Source: JAUVIB01 sp964424545 (GTDB taxonomy: Bacteria; Calditrichota; Calditrichia; Calditrichales; Calditrichaceae). From it: DNA of 15,192 nt. The stretch's first letter is position 1, and the number at the start of each line of letters is the position of its first letter. Location of the stretch: NCBI GenBank assembly GCA_964424545.1, contig CAYRJN010000089.1, forward strand, positions 1 through 15,192, read 5' to 3'. The notes under the pieces are model-generated. The model saw only the letters and a list, made by a program, of their open reading frames with translations, had not been told where the DNA came from and ran no database searches. Both the position numbers and the translations under genes were made by a program. Below, piece by piece: positions 7,192-14,404 of the stretch.

Positions 7192-7857
7192 TCAATATTG
7201 CTCGGATAAATATCGAATAAAGCGGTTTGGATCGGGGAAATAGCCGTCCGCCCCGATTTTATCGCTGTAATTCTGACTAACCGGAGCTCCGCCGATAAAT
7301 ACTTTTGTCTGCGGTGATTTGTTTTTAATAGCTTTGGTTATGGGTTCCATCTGAATCATTGTTGTAGTGAGCAAGGCGCTCATACCAATTAGCGCATTGG
7401 GATATTTATCCAAAGTTTCAATAAATTTTTCCGCTTTTACATCGCTGCCCAGATCGATAACATTCCAGCCCCCGCCGGTTAAAACCATGCGCACAATATT
7501 TTTTCCTATATCATGCAAGTCGCCGGCGACGGTGCCAATTATAAAATCTCCCTTCGCTTCAACCTCGCCCGACTCAAAGAAGGGTTTTAAATGAACCATG
7601 GCGGCGTTCATCGCTTTAGCCGCAATCAACATATCGGGAATAAAGGCTTTGCCTTGTTCAAATTTATCGCCTATCCTTTTCATACCAACCATTAAAGCTT
7701 TATTTAAAATGTCTTCAGGAGCGATACCTGTTTCAACGGCCTGTTTAGTCAGTTCGTCCGCTCCGAGCCGCCCCTTCAAATCCGCAGGGAAGGGAGAATT
7801 CAGATTTACTTTTCCTCTTTCAATACACATAGACAGTTGTTTTAACAAATCATTCAT
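7192..7857 (-). CDS. methyltransferase-type corrinoid (B12-binding) protein
   Basis: Cytoplasmic cobamide carrier of 221 residues that shuttles methyl groups between a substrate methyltransferase and an acceptor methyltransferase. An N-terminal four-helix cap domain (about 1-100, including KALMVGMKRIGDKFEQGKAFIPDML) is followed by a Rossmann-like B12 domain (about 103-221). The cobalt-binding motif is present as D113-L-H115-D-I-G118, followed by SALLTTTM (160-167) and GGAPVSQNYSDKIGADGY (189-206). This is the size and layout of MtbC/MttC/vanillate-demethylase corrinoid proteins. The Shine-Dalgarno is GGAG, 8 bases before ATG. It lies 26 bases after the GH109-like gene, so likely co-transcribed. 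No methyltransferase partner or reactivating ATPase is visible in this window. The methyl donor is therefore unknown. Confidence 0.92.
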   Translation of the reverse strand: MNDLLKQLSMCIERGKVNLNSPFPADLKGRLGADELTKQAVETGIAPEDILNKALMVGMKRIGDKFEQGKAFIPDMLIAAKAMNAAMVHLKPFFESGEVEAKGDFIIGTVAGDLHDIGKNIVRMVLTGGGWNVIDLGSDVKAEKFIETLDKYPNALIGMSALLTTTMIQMEPITKAIKNKSPQTKVFIGGAPVSQNYSDKIGADGYFPDPNRFIRYLSEQY

Positions 7858-7883
7858 TTATTATCTCCATAGAATTATTATTT

Positions 7884-9200
7884 TTATAATACGGCAAAAG
7901 AAGGTTTTTTTGTCTCCCACTTTCCTTTGGTAAAATCCGGCACTTTAACTGGAGCGCTGCCGTTGGCAATCGATATCTCCGAAAGCGGACCCGTCACGCT
8001 CATAATTACGGAATCATACACATCAATAGGCGTTTGTGTTTTATTGCGCACCGCCTCAACAAATAGTTTCAGTTCAAGATAATCCGTTCCGCCATGTGAA
8101 AAATTACCGGAATTATCCTTCATTGCCTGCCACCAGGTATTTTCATACTTCTCCTGATAAGGGGCAAAAGGTTCCCATTGATGATATTTAGGGCTGATAT
8201 TTTTTAGATACACGGCATTGCGCTGTTCATTATAAATGCCTCGCGTCCCCTGAACCATCCAGCGATTATCATAAGGCCGCGGAAGCTGCATATCATAATT
8301 AATTACGATACTTTTACCCTTTTTAGTACGCACGACCGTCGTTACAATATCACCCTGAGCATACTTTCTTTTAGCATTGGGATGATCGGAGCCGAAACGT
8401 TCCAAGAAATATTCATTAATAGCGATACTATCTGTTGCCGTGGATGTAAGATAATCGTAATAATCTCCGCAACCAATATCTAACCAGCTGATTATGGGGC
8501 CAACCTGATGCGTAGGATATTGATCTCGATTATGATTGAGTAAATATTTTGCGGGCCAGCGGTCCATACCCGTCTCTTTGTCAAAAAACCAGTGATCAAT
8601 ACAATCATGCGAGTGAGCGCAATGAGCATGAACAATCTTACCGAGCAAACCCTGACGAATCATATTCAAAACAGCAAGATTGTCCCGACGGAAACTCCAA
8701 TTTTCCAGCATCATACACGGCATGCCTGTTTCCTCATGCGTATTTACCAATTCCCAGCACTCATCTAATGTGTAAGCCGCCGGTACTTCGGTTGCCGCGT
8801 ATTTACCCGCTTTCATGGCATAAACAGCCATCGGCGTATGCCATTCCCAATAGGTGGCAATAATTACGGCATCCAAATCATCTCTGTCCATTAAATTTTT
8901 AAAATCATATTCGTCTTTGCCGTATGTCTCCGGTTTTTTCTTTCCCGCTTCCGTCATATTTTTTACAGCCAAATCCAAATGCTCTTTGTTAATATCGCAT
9001 AGAGCCGGAACTTCCACATTATCCAAAGTAAGCAATATTCTTAACAATGATCTTCCCCGATTTCCCGTGCCAACCACACCGATACGGACAACATGCTCGT
9101 TCTCCTTGCCGCTGACGATATTAATCCCCAAAGAACTTACGGCAAGCGCCGCGGCCGCCGTCGCATTGGTTTTTACAAATTCTCTTCTTGTTAAAGTCAC
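7884..9200 (-). CDS. Tat-exported Gfo/Idh/MocA protein, GH109-like
   Basis: Probable NAD-dependent glycosidase/oxidoreductase of 438 residues. The start is GTG at 9200, supported by AAGGAGA 7 bases upstream. A Tat signal is visible: TRREFVK (4-10), then an Ala-rich hydrophobic stretch to about residue 30. The Rossmann motif is GVVGTGNRG (41-49). Several stretches match alpha-N-acetylgalactosaminidases of family GH109: WEWHTPMAVYAMKAGKYAATEVP (about 118-140), EETGMPCMMLENWSFRRD (156-173), DQYPTHQVGP (226-235), QLPRPYDNRWMVQGTRGIY (305-323), HGGTDY (369-374) and TPIDVYDS (390-397). GH109 enzymes use a transient NAD oxidation to cleave the glycosidic bond. The actual sugar is not certain, because many GH109-like homologues are untested. 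It heads a probable two-gene operon with the corrinoid gene. Confidence 0.85.
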   Translation of the reverse strand: MTLTRREFVKTNATAAAALAVSSLGINIVSGKENEHVVRIGVVGTGNRGRSLLRILLTLDNVEVPALCDINKEHLDLAVKNMTEAGKKKPETYGKDEYDFKNLMDRDDLDAVIIATYWEWHTPMAVYAMKAGKYAATEVPAAYTLDECWELVNTHEETGMPCMMLENWSFRRDNLAVLNMIRQGLLGKIVHAHCAHSHDCIDHWFFDKETGMDRWPAKYLLNHNRDQYPTHQVGPIISWLDIGCGDYYDYLTSTATDSIAINEYFLERFGSDHPNAKRKYAQGDIVTTVVRTKKGKSIVINYDMQLPRPYDNRWMVQGTRGIYNEQRNAVYLKNISPKYHQWEPFAPYQEKYENTWWQAMKDNSGNFSHGGTDYLELKLFVEAVRNKTQTPIDVYDSVIMSVTGPLSEISIANGSAPVKVPDFTKGKWETKKPSFAVL

Positions 9201-9416
9201 CCGTTTTTCTCCTTCGGCATATTATGATCTCGGCATAAAAACATAGAAACAATATGCATTTAATTGAACAACAATTTAATAATACAATGATTATCGACCA
9301 AATCAAATATTTTAATAAAAAATGCAATAGGACGTTTTTTCTCTTTCATTTATCAAAAAAATTAGGCATATTATTTCTTTATGTATTAAAAAGCCAACAC
9401 AACGGGACGGGAAATT
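9201..9416. promoter_or_regulatory. divergent intergenic region with repeated GGCATATTAT
   Basis: This 216-base spacer must hold the promoters of the minus-strand GH109-like operon and the plus-strand MFS gene. The 10-mer GGCATATTAT occurs twice in the same orientation, at 9216-9225 and 9365-9374. An inverted partial copy AATATGC lies at 9251-9257, giving a GCATATT/AATATGC dyad (9217-9257). These could be operator half-sites for one regulator of both units (inference). I could not assign convincing -35/-10 boxes. No cobalamin-riboswitch-like structure is seen. Confidence 0.35.
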
Positions 9417-10718
9417 ATGAATTTAACCTTTAAACCATCATCCAAAGCATACCGTTTTACCATACTTTTTTTTATTTCCATGTTAACTTTCGGCAGTTAT
9501 TTCGCCTATGATATCATCGGCGCCATTGCGCCTACATTGGTAGAAGAACTGGGCGCCTCGCGGGGTATGGTCGGGGGGTTTTACACAATTTATAGCATCG
9601 CCGCCATCATTTCGGTCTTAATCGGCGGTTTTTTGATCGATAAACTGGGAACGCGTAAAGCCAGTATGATTTTTTCTCTGCTTGTATTGATCGGCTCTGT
9701 TTTGGTAGCATTCGGCAATAATTTAACGATTGTTTTTATCGGTCGCTTTATTTTCGGGGCGGGTTCGGAACCGTTGGTGGTTGCTCAAAGCGCCATGCTT
9801 TCACGCTGGTTTAAAGGAAAAGAATTAGCGCTGTCGTTCGGTATTGCTTTAACCGTAAGTCGTTTGGGCACCCTGTTCAGTTTTAATACGGGCGAGCTCA
9901 TCAGCAGCCATTTCGGCGATTATCGTTACGCGCTGATTGCCGCATCTCTGTTTTGCCTGCTTTCTCTGCTATCCAATATTTTTTATATTTTAATGGACAA
10001 AAAAGGAGAACAAGCTCTCTCGCTTGAAGACGAAGGCGCCGAAGAAAAAATCGTTTTGAAAGATCTTAAAAAATTTAAAATTTCCTTTTGGTATATCGCC
10101 ATGCTTTGTGTCCTTTTCTATTCCGCTATTTTCCCATTTACCGCTTTATCTACCGATTTTTTTGCAGATAAATGGAATATTCCGCGCGTAATCGACTCGT
10201 CCGGAAGCTTTATGCGTCAAGTCTTCTCCAATTTTTTTAATATGTTTAATACGGCGGGCGGCATATCATCCATTATCATTTTCGCTTCGATGATTTTTGC
10301 GCCTTTTGCCGGGCATTTGGTGGATAAATTCGGCAAGCGCGCCAGCTTAATGCTGGTCGGTTCCGTTTTGATGATTCCCGCTTATCTGATGCTGGGCTTC
10401 ACACAACTCTATCCTGCTTATGCAATGATCGCTCTCGGCGCTGCTTTTGTGTTGGTTCCGGCCGCTATGTGGCCGTCCGTTCCACTTATCGTGCCTAAGG
10501 AACAGGTGGGTACCGCGTTCGGCATCATAACTTTTATTCAAAATATCGGTTTGGCCTTATTCCCATATCTCAACGGTCTACTGCGCGATACAACGCATAA
10601 TTATACGGCAAGTATGTTGATGTTTGCCTCTCTCGGCGCTCTCGGTTTGCTTTTTGCTTATTTGTTGCGTCGCGCCGATCTTAACGATAAAGGTATATTG
10701 GAGCATCGAGGAGTATAG
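9417..10718 (+). CDS. MFS transporter, MFSD1-like
   Basis: Inner-membrane transporter of 433 residues with about 12 TM helices in two six-helix halves, joined by a charged loop (about 193-220). MFS motif A appears in both halves: GGFLIDKLGTRK (70-81) and GHLVDKFGKR (299-308). The segments GRFIFGAGSEPLVVAQ (109-124) and SRWFKGKELALSFGIAL (129-145) are a close match to the conserved region of the MFSD1 family. The C-terminal half has WPSVPLIVPKEQVGTAFGII (352-371). Animal MFSD1 is a lysosomal dipeptide transporter; bacterial members are largely uncharacterised, so the substrate here is unknown. A purine-rich Shine-Dalgarno (GGGACGGGA) precedes the ATG. It is divergent from the GH109-like operon and may share its regulation. 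Confidence 0.85.
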   Translation: MNLTFKPSSKAYRFTILFFISMLTFGSYFAYDIIGAIAPTLVEELGASRGMVGGFYTIYSIAAIISVLIGGFLIDKLGTRKASMIFSLLVLIGSVLVAFGNNLTIVFIGRFIFGAGSEPLVVAQSAMLSRWFKGKELALSFGIALTVSRLGTLFSFNTGELISSHFGDYRYALIAASLFCLLSLLSNIFYILMDKKGEQALSLEDEGAEEKIVLKDLKKFKISFWYIAMLCVLFYSAIFPFTALSTDFFADKWNIPRVIDSSGSFMRQVFSNFFNMFNTAGGISSIIIFASMIFAPFAGHLVDKFGKRASLMLVGSVLMIPAYLMLGFTQLYPAYAMIALGAAFVLVPAAMWPSVPLIVPKEQVGTAFGIITFIQNIGLALFPYLNGLLRDTTHNYTASMLMFASLGALGLLFAYLLRRADLNDKGILEHRGV

Positions 10719-10726
10719 ACGTAGAT

Positions 10727-10806
10727 AGAACATAGCTTCGGAAAGTGATTAATGAAAAAGTTGGCATCGTCATTGTTTGATATAATAGGACAATTAAAAT
10801 AGGGCG
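10727..10806 (+). repeat. 3'-flank repeat, intact copy
   Basis: It starts 8 bases after the MFS stop. The first 33 bases (10727-10759: AGAACATAGCTTCG, one variable base, AAAGTGATTAATGAAAAA) match 12594-12626 with a single difference. The last 36 bases (10771-10806: CATTGT ... GGACAA ... AAATAGGGCG) match 12841-12876 well. In this copy the halves are 11 bases apart. TATAAT at 10781-10786 lies inside it but has no acceptable -35 at normal spacing. Confidence 0.65.
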
Positions 10807-10915
10807 CTTTATCGTTTTGTGTGGGTAAATAAAAATTTGATCTGTTTTAGATGAATGTAGAAATTCAATATTTATGACAATAAAACAATAACTCATTTCA
10901 AGAAGGAAGCTCCCA

Positions 10916-11092
10916 ATGTAAGCAAATTTATTTGACGCGCTTATTTTACAGCTATGTAAAGAAACGCACATAATAGAAAATTTTCAAGAAATTTACTATA
11001 CTCAAAATAAATATGATTTTGAACAAGTTCTTATAAAGTGGTATTTTCAGGCGATTCATAACGGACTTGAACTAATAAAACATGCGGCGTAA
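10916..11092 (+). pseudogene. small ORF with TAA directly after ATG
   Basis: An ATG at 10916 has a good Shine-Dalgarno (AGAAGGA, 10901-10907) but is followed at once by TAA (10919-10921). The same frame then stays open for 56 codons to TAA at 11090-11092 and encodes a plausible mixed helical peptide (ANLFDALILQLCKET..., ending NGLELIKHAA). It has no other ATG, GTG or TTG in frame. The simplest reading is a nonsense mutation or base error at codon 2 of a roughly 58-residue gene. The family is not recognised. It overlaps the next small frame by 11 bases. Confidence 0.4.
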
Positions 11093-11231
11093 ACAATCCG
11101 AAGACACCGGGATGGAATTTTGGCTTGATTTGAGAGCCGTATTCATAATGGGATATTTAGAGGGATTAAACTCAATCATTAATTCCCGCAAGGCTAAAGG
11201 CAAGAGGATACAAGACTACCAGAAATTTTAA
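11082..11231 (+). CDS. small hypothetical protein (49 aa)
   Basis: Frame of 49 codons from ATG (MRRKQSEDTGMEFWLDLRAV...) to TAA at 11229, with a basic C-terminus (SRKAKGKRIQDYQKF). It has no Shine-Dalgarno of its own and overlaps the end of the preceding open frame by 11 bases. It may be translationally coupled to that gene, or the two may be parts of one frameshifted gene. The family is not recognised. From 11232 to 11409 I see only short open stretches, such as a 19-codon frame starting at 11292 with AAGGAAAAC before a second ATG. These could be further decay of the same locus. Confidence 0.35.
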   Translation: MRRKQSEDTGMEFWLDLRAVFIMGYLEGLNSIINSRKAKGKRIQDYQKF

Positions 11232-11409
11232 AATAATCGCCTATCTCGTTATCGGTGATTTGAAATTTGAACTTATTAATCCAAATATTCAATGAAGGAA
11301 AACATGCCATCCGCACAAAACGAGAAAGAACCGGAAATTACTTTACTTTGAAATATTCCAAAAGATTAAACTTGCTTTTGAAATATAAAAATAAAGAAAA
11401 GGAGAATTT

Positions 11410-12528
11410 ATGTCACAATATAAAATAGCCTGGCTGCCGGGCGACGGCGTGGGCAACGACGTCATGGAAGCGGCGAAAATTGTTTTGGACGCTCTAAAAT
11501 TAGACGCCGATTATATTCATGGGGACATCGGATGGGAAATTTGGCGTCACGAGGGCGATCCCTTGCCTCAACGAACAATTGATATGATGAAAGAAACCGA
11601 TTGTGCGCTTTTCGGAGCGATTACCTCTAAACCCAAAGAAGAGGCTATTGAAGAGTTAGATGAGGGTTTGAAAGATAAAGGCTTTGTCTATTTTTCTCCC
11701 ATCGTGCGTTTACGTCAAGAGTTTAATCTGCATACCAATATGCGTCCCTGCAAGGCTTATTCGGGCAATCCCTTAAACTTTAAAGAGGGGATTGATTTGG
11801 TTATTTTCCGCGAGAATACCGAAGGCATGTACGGCGGAGTTGAATTTCATCCTATCCCCGAAACGGTGTTTACGGTATTGAGCGATAATCATCCCAAAAT
11901 GAAAAAATTTGAAAAATACGGTTTGGAAAATTTGGCTATGTCAACGCGCATAATGAGCCGCCAAATGTGCCGCAATATCGTTACACAAGCCTTTGAATTT
12001 GCCGAAAAATATAATCGCAAATCGGTTACGGTTGTGGATAAACCCAATGTATTGCGTGAAACGGGCGGTTTAATGGTGCGCACGGCGCGCGAAGTGGCTA
12101 AAAATTATCCAGATATTCCATTATGGGAGACCAATATTGATGCCCAAACCATGTGGTTGTTAAAAAATCCTTTTGATTATGATGTGCTGGTGGCGGAAAA
12201 TATGTTCGGCGATATAATATCCGATTTGGCCGCTCAGCTTGTAGGCGGATTGGGTTTTGCTTCCAGCGCCAATATGGGCGATAATTACGCCGTGTTCGAA
12301 CCGACTCACGGTTCCGCGCCAAAATATGCCGGTCAATATAAAGTTAATCCCATTGCCATGCTGTTAACCTCAAAATTGATGTTGGATTGGTTAGGCGAAA
12401 ACGAAATGGCCAAGCGCCTTGAAGATTCCGTCGCCTTGGTAATAAAAGAGGGTAAAGTAAAAACCTACGACATGGGCGGAAATAATACGACGCTGGAAGT
12501 GGCAGAGGAGGTAGCCAAAAATTTGTAA
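11410..12528 (+). CDS. isocitrate/isopropylmalate-family dehydrogenase
   Basis: Metal-dependent beta-decarboxylating dehydrogenase of 372 residues that oxidises a 2-hydroxy acid such as isocitrate, homoisocitrate or 3-isopropylmalate. Substrate-binding arginines are seen at R102 (SPIVRLRQ), R112 (NMRP) and R134 (FRENTEGMYGG). Catalytic Y141 and K211 (VDKPNVL) and the metal-binding aspartates D244 (NIDAQTMWLL), D268 and D272 (MFGDIISDLAAQ) are all present. The cofactor region is EPTHGSAPKYAGQ (297-309). K305-Y306 match the NADP-type residues of E. coli Icd, and TYDMGG (352-357) keeps the second tyrosine but has G where Icd has arginine. The loop SPIVRLRQ differs from the RSLN loop of Icd, so substrate is not certain; isocitrate is my first choice. 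AAAAGGAG, 6 bases upstream, supports the start. Confidence 0.88.
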   Translation: MSQYKIAWLPGDGVGNDVMEAAKIVLDALKLDADYIHGDIGWEIWRHEGDPLPQRTIDMMKETDCALFGAITSKPKEEAIEELDEGLKDKGFVYFSPIVRLRQEFNLHTNMRPCKAYSGNPLNFKEGIDLVIFRENTEGMYGGVEFHPIPETVFTVLSDNHPKMKKFEKYGLENLAMSTRIMSRQMCRNIVTQAFEFAEKYNRKSVTVVDKPNVLRETGGLMVRTAREVAKNYPDIPLWETNIDAQTMWLLKNPFDYDVLVAENMFGDIISDLAAQLVGGLGFASSANMGDNYAVFEPTHGSAPKYAGQYKVNPIAMLLTSKLMLDWLGENEMAKRLEDSVALVIKEGKVKTYDMGGNNTTLEVAEEVAKNL

Positions 12529-12593
12529 AAATTAATATGTGCCGGTTCCCTAAGGATGAATTTCCAATATCAAACTTAGTTTTGCGAAATCTT

Positions 12594-12876
12594 AGAACAT
12601 AGCTTCGCAAAGTGATTAATGAAAAAATACGGGTAGAATCGTCAATTGGTCATTTTTCGATGAATCGCATAATGATAAAGATGATGACGCGGAGTTGTTA
12701 GAAAATTGTCACCATTGTTGTTCCTGCGCAAGTAGGAATCTGAATCATGAATAGGAAGATTTAGCTTCCCGCTTAAAACATGCAGGTATGACAACAGGGG
12801 CGCACATGTTGAAATAATTGTATGATACACTATTATTTATCATTGTCAATTTAATCGGACAAACTGAAATAGAGCG
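12594..12876 (+). repeat. 3'-flank repeat, copy split by an insert
   Basis: The first part (12594-12626) and last part (12841-12876) match the two ends of the 10727-10806 element. Here they are separated by about 214 bases rather than 11. The extra DNA contains a small hairpin (TTCCTGC/GTAGGAA, about 12721-12738) and the minus-strand 36-base repeat at 12759-12794. This looks like one repeat inserted into another. No gene in this 508-base gap (12529-13036) is supported. Confidence 0.55.
12759..12794 (-). repeat. 36-base dispersed repeat, minus-strand copy
   Basis: The reverse complement matches 7028-7063 at 30 of 36 positions. Differences are mostly transitions. It lies inside the presumed insert that splits the 3'-flank repeat. 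It ends in TTGTCAT, and GTCACC at about 12706 may be the opposite end of the same unit. Confidence 0.65.
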
Positions 12877-12950
12877 TATACAATAAATATTTAAAACTTA
12901 ATCTAAAATAGTAAAACAAGGTTTAAAATAATATTAAAAATGTTTGAAAT

Positions 12951-12979
12951 TTGTTATTTTTTTGAAATTTCGATATTAT
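12951..12979 (+). promoter_or_regulatory. candidate sigma-70-type promoter
   Basis: TTGTTA (12951-12956) and TATTAT (12974-12979) are spaced by 17 bases. Transcription would begin near 12986, leaving a leader of about 50 bases before the TTG start at 13037. The surroundings are very AT-rich, so a chance match is possible. Confidence 0.35.
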
Positions 12980-13036
12980 GAAATAAAATCAATAAGGTGT
13001 ATTTCAAAGACCGAAAATCATTAAACGAGGTGAAAT

Positions 13037-14404
13037 TTGGAAACCGTAACCCAAAAAATGGGACGTTTAAGCGCAAGTTTACAATACGATCAATTTGATA
13101 AAAATACCGTTGAAACGGCCAAACGCTTTTTATTAGATTCTATCGGCTGCGCTTTCGGTGGCAGTCAAACGCACGATGTTAAAATTATGTTGGATTTTTA
13201 CAATGAAATGGGCGGGGCAGAGCAGGCAACCGTATTTAATTCGGTGCAGAAGCTGCCAATGCTTTCGCAAGCGCTGCTCAATTCATTGATGATTCGCGCT
13301 CTCGATTATAATGATTTATACTGGGAAGAAGACCCCTCGCATCCCAGCGATTTGATCCCCGCTGCGCTTGCTCCGGCCGAGTATCTGCATAAATCGGGTA
13401 AAGATTTTTTAACGGCTATGATCATCGCTTATGAATGGGAGATGCGTTTGTGTGAATTTGCCAAGCCGGGCGTAAGGGAACGCAAATGGCATCATGCTAC
13501 TCTAACGCAATATGCTTCACCTTTTGCCGCGGGAAAAATTTTGGGACTTACCGCCGAAGAGATGGCCATGGCGGCTGGAATTTCCGGCAGCCATAATTTG
13601 ACCCTTGGGGCGGTAACAGCCGGCAACTTAACCATGATGAAAAATACTGTTGACCCCATGGCCGTGCAGAGCGGATTGCGGGCCGCCTTATTAGCACAGC
13701 GCGGCTACGAGGGGCCGTTGCATGTAATTGACGGTAAAGAAGGCTTAAGCGAGGCGCTTGGTGGAGGTTTTGAATTAAATATTTTAACGGAGGGCTTTGC
13801 GGAAGATTTTCGTATTAACCGTTGTTCGATGAAGGCCTTTCCCACGGAAGCGCTGACCCATACGCCCATGACCGCCGTTATTAAATTAATGCGCGATAAT
13901 AATATTGCCAAAGAAGATATAGAAGACGTGGTTATACGCACGGTGGCACGCGCCGCGGATATTCTTTCCGATCCTTCCAAATACGATCCGCAAACGCGAG
14001 AGACGGCCGATCATAGTTTGCCTTATTGCCTTGCCGTTTCTATTGTCGACGGCGCCGTAACGCCCGCTTCGTTTTCGCAAGAAAAGATTTGGAATAAAGA
14101 AATCCGTTCTTTTTTACCCAAAATAAAAGTAACGGCCGATCCTGAATTTGAAAAAACATTTCCCCTATTAAAACAGGCAGGCGCTGAGATCATTACCAGG
14201 CAGGGTAAATCGTTTGAAATTACGCTGGATTATCCGCTCGGCGATTATCGGGAACCGATGGACGACGCCACGTTGCTCAAGAAGTTTGACGCTATGGTAC
14301 TGCCGCTTGTCGGACAAGAAAAACGCAATCGCATCGTTGAGGCCATTATGGATATTGAAAATGAAAAAGATATGGGCAGCTTTATGACGCTGTTGAAAGC
14401 ATAA
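13037..14404 (+). CDS. MmgE/PrpD family protein (2-methylcitrate dehydratase-like)
   Basis: Cytoplasmic protein of 455 residues, full length for the family. The start is TTG, supported by GAGG (13027-13030) at 6 bases. It places METVTQKMGRLSASLQYDQF right at the family's normal N-terminus. Recognisable stretches are AKRFLLDSIGCAFGG (28-42), ALDYNDLYWEEDPSHPSDL (88-106, equivalent to the LDFND...HPSD active-site segment of PrpD), and a helical N-domain with AAGISGSHNLTLG (179-191). A C-terminal lid domain starts near 265. Family members dehydrate 2-methylcitrate, decarboxylate cis-aconitate or epimerise iminodisuccinate. The sequence does not decide among these. The dehydrogenase gene upstream suggests tricarboxylate chemistry. 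No prpB or prpC is in the window, so a full methylcitrate cycle is not shown. Confidence 0.87.
   Translation: METVTQKMGRLSASLQYDQFDKNTVETAKRFLLDSIGCAFGGSQTHDVKIMLDFYNEMGGAEQATVFNSVQKLPMLSQALLNSLMIRALDYNDLYWEEDPSHPSDLIPAALAPAEYLHKSGKDFLTAMIIAYEWEMRLCEFAKPGVRERKWHHATLTQYASPFAAGKILGLTAEEMAMAAGISGSHNLTLGAVTAGNLTMMKNTVDPMAVQSGLRAALLAQRGYEGPLHVIDGKEGLSEALGGGFELNILTEGFAEDFRINRCSMKAFPTEALTHTPMTAVIKLMRDNNIAKEDIEDVVIRTVARAADILSDPSKYDPQTRETADHSLPYCLAVSIVDGAVTPASFSQEKIWNKEIRSFLPKIKVTADPEFEKTFPLLKQAGAEIITRQGKSFEITLDYPLGDYREPMDDATLLKKFDAMVLPLVGQEKRNRIVEAIMDIENEKDMGSFMTLLKA

Noticed and set aside
7598..7933. Plus-strand open frame of 111 codons antisense to the corrinoid gene
   Set aside because: It is the antisense shadow of a well-supported gene with intact B12 motifs. 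The peptide is low in charged residues and unlike any family.
8549..8863. Plus-strand open frame of 104 codons inside the GH109-like gene
   Set aside because: It is a shadow frame; the minus-strand reading matches a family over its whole length.
9197..9220. Seven-codon upstream frame on the minus strand whose TGA overlaps the GTG start of the GH109-like gene
   Set aside because: It contains the main gene's Shine-Dalgarno and has none of its own. Most likely coincidence rather than a leader peptide.
9201..9416. Cobalamin riboswitch upstream of the corrinoid operon
   Set aside because: The region is short, AT-rich and lacks the conserved B12-box-like sequence and helices. Nothing supports it.
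10781..10786. TATAAT as a promoter -10 box downstream of the MFS gene
   Set aside because: The nearest -35-like TTGGCA is only 14 bases away and the sequence belongs to the dispersed repeat. Not enough for a promoter call.
10919..10921. TAA as a recoded codon in the small gene
   Set aside because: Selenocysteine uses TGA and pyrrolysine uses TAG; no established recoding of TAA in such a setting applies, so a mutation or error is simpler.
12642..12830. Open frame of 62 codons on the minus strand
   Set aside because: It runs through the 36-base repeat and a hairpin, has no good ribosome-binding site, and its peptide has no family-like features. Repeat sequence explains it.
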